A DNA stretch of 7,908 nt from Chitinophagales bacterium (GTDB lineage Bacteria; Bacteroidota; Bacteroidia; Chitinophagales; UBA2359): the NCBI GenBank assembly GCA_020631035.1, contig JAHDIA010000266.1, positions 1-7,908 of the forward strand, given 5' to 3'. The position numbers were made by a program, and so were the translations under genes. The notes beneath the pieces are model-generated. The model searched no databases. It saw only the letters and a program-made list of their open reading frames with translations, and was not told the origin of the DNA. The first letter of the stretch is position 1. Every line of letters begins with the position of its first letter. Positions 6,865 through 7,908 of this stretch are shown one piece after another.

Positions 6865-7843
6865 AAAATCCCCTTTAAATTACTCGGAACACCTTATACA
6901 TTTCTCTAATTATACTGCTCTCAAAAAAATACAAATCTATTGTATTATGCTCAATCATTCCCTTATTGCCGATTTTCCAATTGATCCAGCACTACACAAT
7001 AAGATGGATAAAGTATTCAAGGAGGTTGAACAAGCAAATACTGAATCAATCATTGGGCAACTCTACAAATTGAGCAGTCAAATGCTCAAACAAGAACCCA
7101 ATCAATATGAACAACTCAAGTCACTCTTAGATGAACACAGTGCTTCTGTACACATTGACGATAAAAAAATACTCTATGCTTTTATGCATACCTTTTGTGT
7201 CAAAAGCAATAACCCTATGTATATAAATAAGGTACGCAAATTATATGTAAGACGCTTTGAAGAAGGTCTCTTACATGAAGGTGAATTTATCTCTTTGATG
7301 AATGCAAAGGGACTTTGTACGACCTTACTTCGCTTTACACAGGCGACAGACCCAACAGAACGTTTGAGCAAAATAGCTGCTGAAGAAAAAATGCAAGAGG
7401 TTGTTCAAGAACTCCGCCTTGAACATCGCAAAAGCACCCTACAATTTCACTTGGGCGTTTTGGAATTTTATTTTAAAAACTACATCAAAGCCATTCAAAT
7501 ACTGATGCAAAAAACCAAATATGCCAATGCCTTTTTTGATTTTGATGCCCGCACTGTTCTACTGCGTTCCTACTACCTACTAGACGATGAGGACGATGAT
7601 GCTTTTTACAACCAAATACGTACCTTTAAGTTGGTCCTCAAAAAAGACAAATCCATTTCTGATGCCTACAAATTAGGCTACAGCAATTTTATTGACAGCA
7701 TCCGAATGCTACAAGAAATCAAATACAAATTTGGTAAAAATGAAAAACGTATATCCATTGAAAAACTGGAAAAATTTATGTCCCAAAATCCACCTACGGT
7801 TCTAAGTTGGCTACAAACTCAACTCAATTTATTGAAACAATAG
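6743..7843 (+). CDS. C-terminal part of the same frameshifted helical protein
   Basis: This frame is open from just after a stop at 6731-6733 to TAG at 7841-7843. The only early initiation codon is a TTG at 6743 inside the upstream gene, with no convincing ribosome site, so independent translation is doubtful. The native contribution is 358 residues from CTC at 6767. The sequence is rich in Lys, Leu, Glu and Gln and looks like an alpha-helical solenoid. Around residues 356-375 of the joined protein the pattern LGVLEFYFKNYIKAIQIL resembles the first helix and turn of a TPR unit, followed by more helix pairs (RTVLLRSYYLLDDEDDDAFY). No catalytic motif is visible. Sequence quality and codon use continue smoothly from the upstream frame, which argues that this was one gene very recently or is still expressed as one. 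Confidence 0.7.
   Translation: MKENTKKKLKRFNSSVGVNTLKEQYEISEKHIKFLLKDQSRKSPLNYSEHLIHFSNYTALKKIQIYCIMLNHSLIADFPIDPALHNKMDKVFKEVEQANTESIIGQLYKLSSQMLKQEPNQYEQLKSLLDEHSASVHIDDKKILYAFMHTFCVKSNNPMYINKVRKLYVRRFEEGLLHEGEFISLMNAKGLCTTLLRFTQATDPTERLSKIAAEEKMQEVVQELRLEHRKSTLQFHLGVLEFYFKNYIKAIQILMQKTKYANAFFDFDARTVLLRSYYLLDDEDDDAFYNQIRTFKLVLKKDKSISDAYKLGYSNFIDSIRMLQEIKYKFGKNEKRISIEKLEKFMSQNPPTVLSWLQTQLNLLKQ
6757..6766 (+). other. A10 run: frameshift or slippage site
   Basis: Ten consecutive A residues follow GAATAC. Read in the first frame they give E-Y-K-K-K-T and soon a stop; skipping one A gives E-Y-K-K-K-L-K-R-F and continues for 358 residues. The two frames overlap only between 6734 and 6864, so the switch must occur there, and the A-run is the obvious place. 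Runs of nine or more A are known sites of RNA polymerase slippage that can restore a frame in part of the transcripts. A one-base sequencing error or a real inactivating insertion would look the same. Confidence 0.75.
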
Positions 7844-7865
7844 AAGTTCATTTTTTTTAATTTTT

Positions 7866-7908
7866 AGGGCGTGCCCCTGCGGGTCAGGCTATCCGTGGGT
7901 TCGCTTTG
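7866..7908. repeat. Start of a GC-rich intergenic repeat, cut by the window edge
   Basis: After the stop at 7843 and a T8 run (7851-7858), base composition changes abruptly. GGGC (7867-7870) pairs with GCCC (7873-7876), and CCC (7875-7877) can pair with GGG (7881-7883). The opening GGGCGTGCCCC and the later TCAGGCTATCCG match what I remember of dispersed intergenic repeats in Bacteroidota genomes. GCTATCCG (7888-7895) also occurs, inverted, at 403-410 in the element beside the protease. The T8 run has no hairpin before it, so an intrinsic terminator is not supported. Confidence 0.45.

Overview
The window looks like a chromosomal segment of a low-GC member of the Bacteroidota, most likely from or near the Saprospiraceae. 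This is inferred from the protein types: a secreted protein opening with a TGDVGIGT-type motif; a multidomain surface protease with plant-type leucine-rich repeats, a Saprospiraceae-style dockerin-like segment and a C-terminal sorting-like domain; AT-rich spacers with TAnnTTTG-like promoter boxes; and starts that lack strong Shine-Dalgarno sites. No rRNA, tRNA, CRISPR array, transposase or phage gene was seen.

Layout, left to right. Positions 1-118 (minus strand) hold the first 39 codons of a secreted protein that runs off the left edge. Positions 119-478 are non-coding and full of structure: two tandem copies of a short hairpin unit (about 133-255), then a more GC-rich, nested-palindrome element of about 200 bp (about 259-464) that resembles a dispersed miniature repeat. 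Positions 479-5971 (minus strand) encode one 1830-residue exported protein. In order it has a signal peptide, FTP and PepSY-like propeptide, complete M4 (thermolysin-type) catalytic domain, Ig-like domain, PKD domain, two duplicated LRR modules (7 and 11 full repeats), a two-loop EF-hand/dockerin-like segment, a cohesin-like beta domain, a 3-coathanger-stack-like segment and a type IX secretion-like C-terminal domain. Positions 5972-6378 are an AT-rich divergent promoter region. Positions 6379-7843 (plus strand) encode a helical, cytoplasmic-looking protein of unknown function. Its frame is broken at a run of ten A residues (6757-6766); removing one A gives a continuous 487-residue protein. 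From about 7866 to the right edge lies the beginning of a second GC-rich intergenic repeat.

Nothing shows that the genes work together. The protease and the helical protein are divergently transcribed. The partial gene shares the protease's strand but is separated from it by 360 bp of repeat-rich DNA, so it is probably a separate transcription unit. The most notable points are the domain combination and internal duplication of the protease, the A10 frameshift site, and the structured intergenic elements. I do not see a convincing new multi-gene system.
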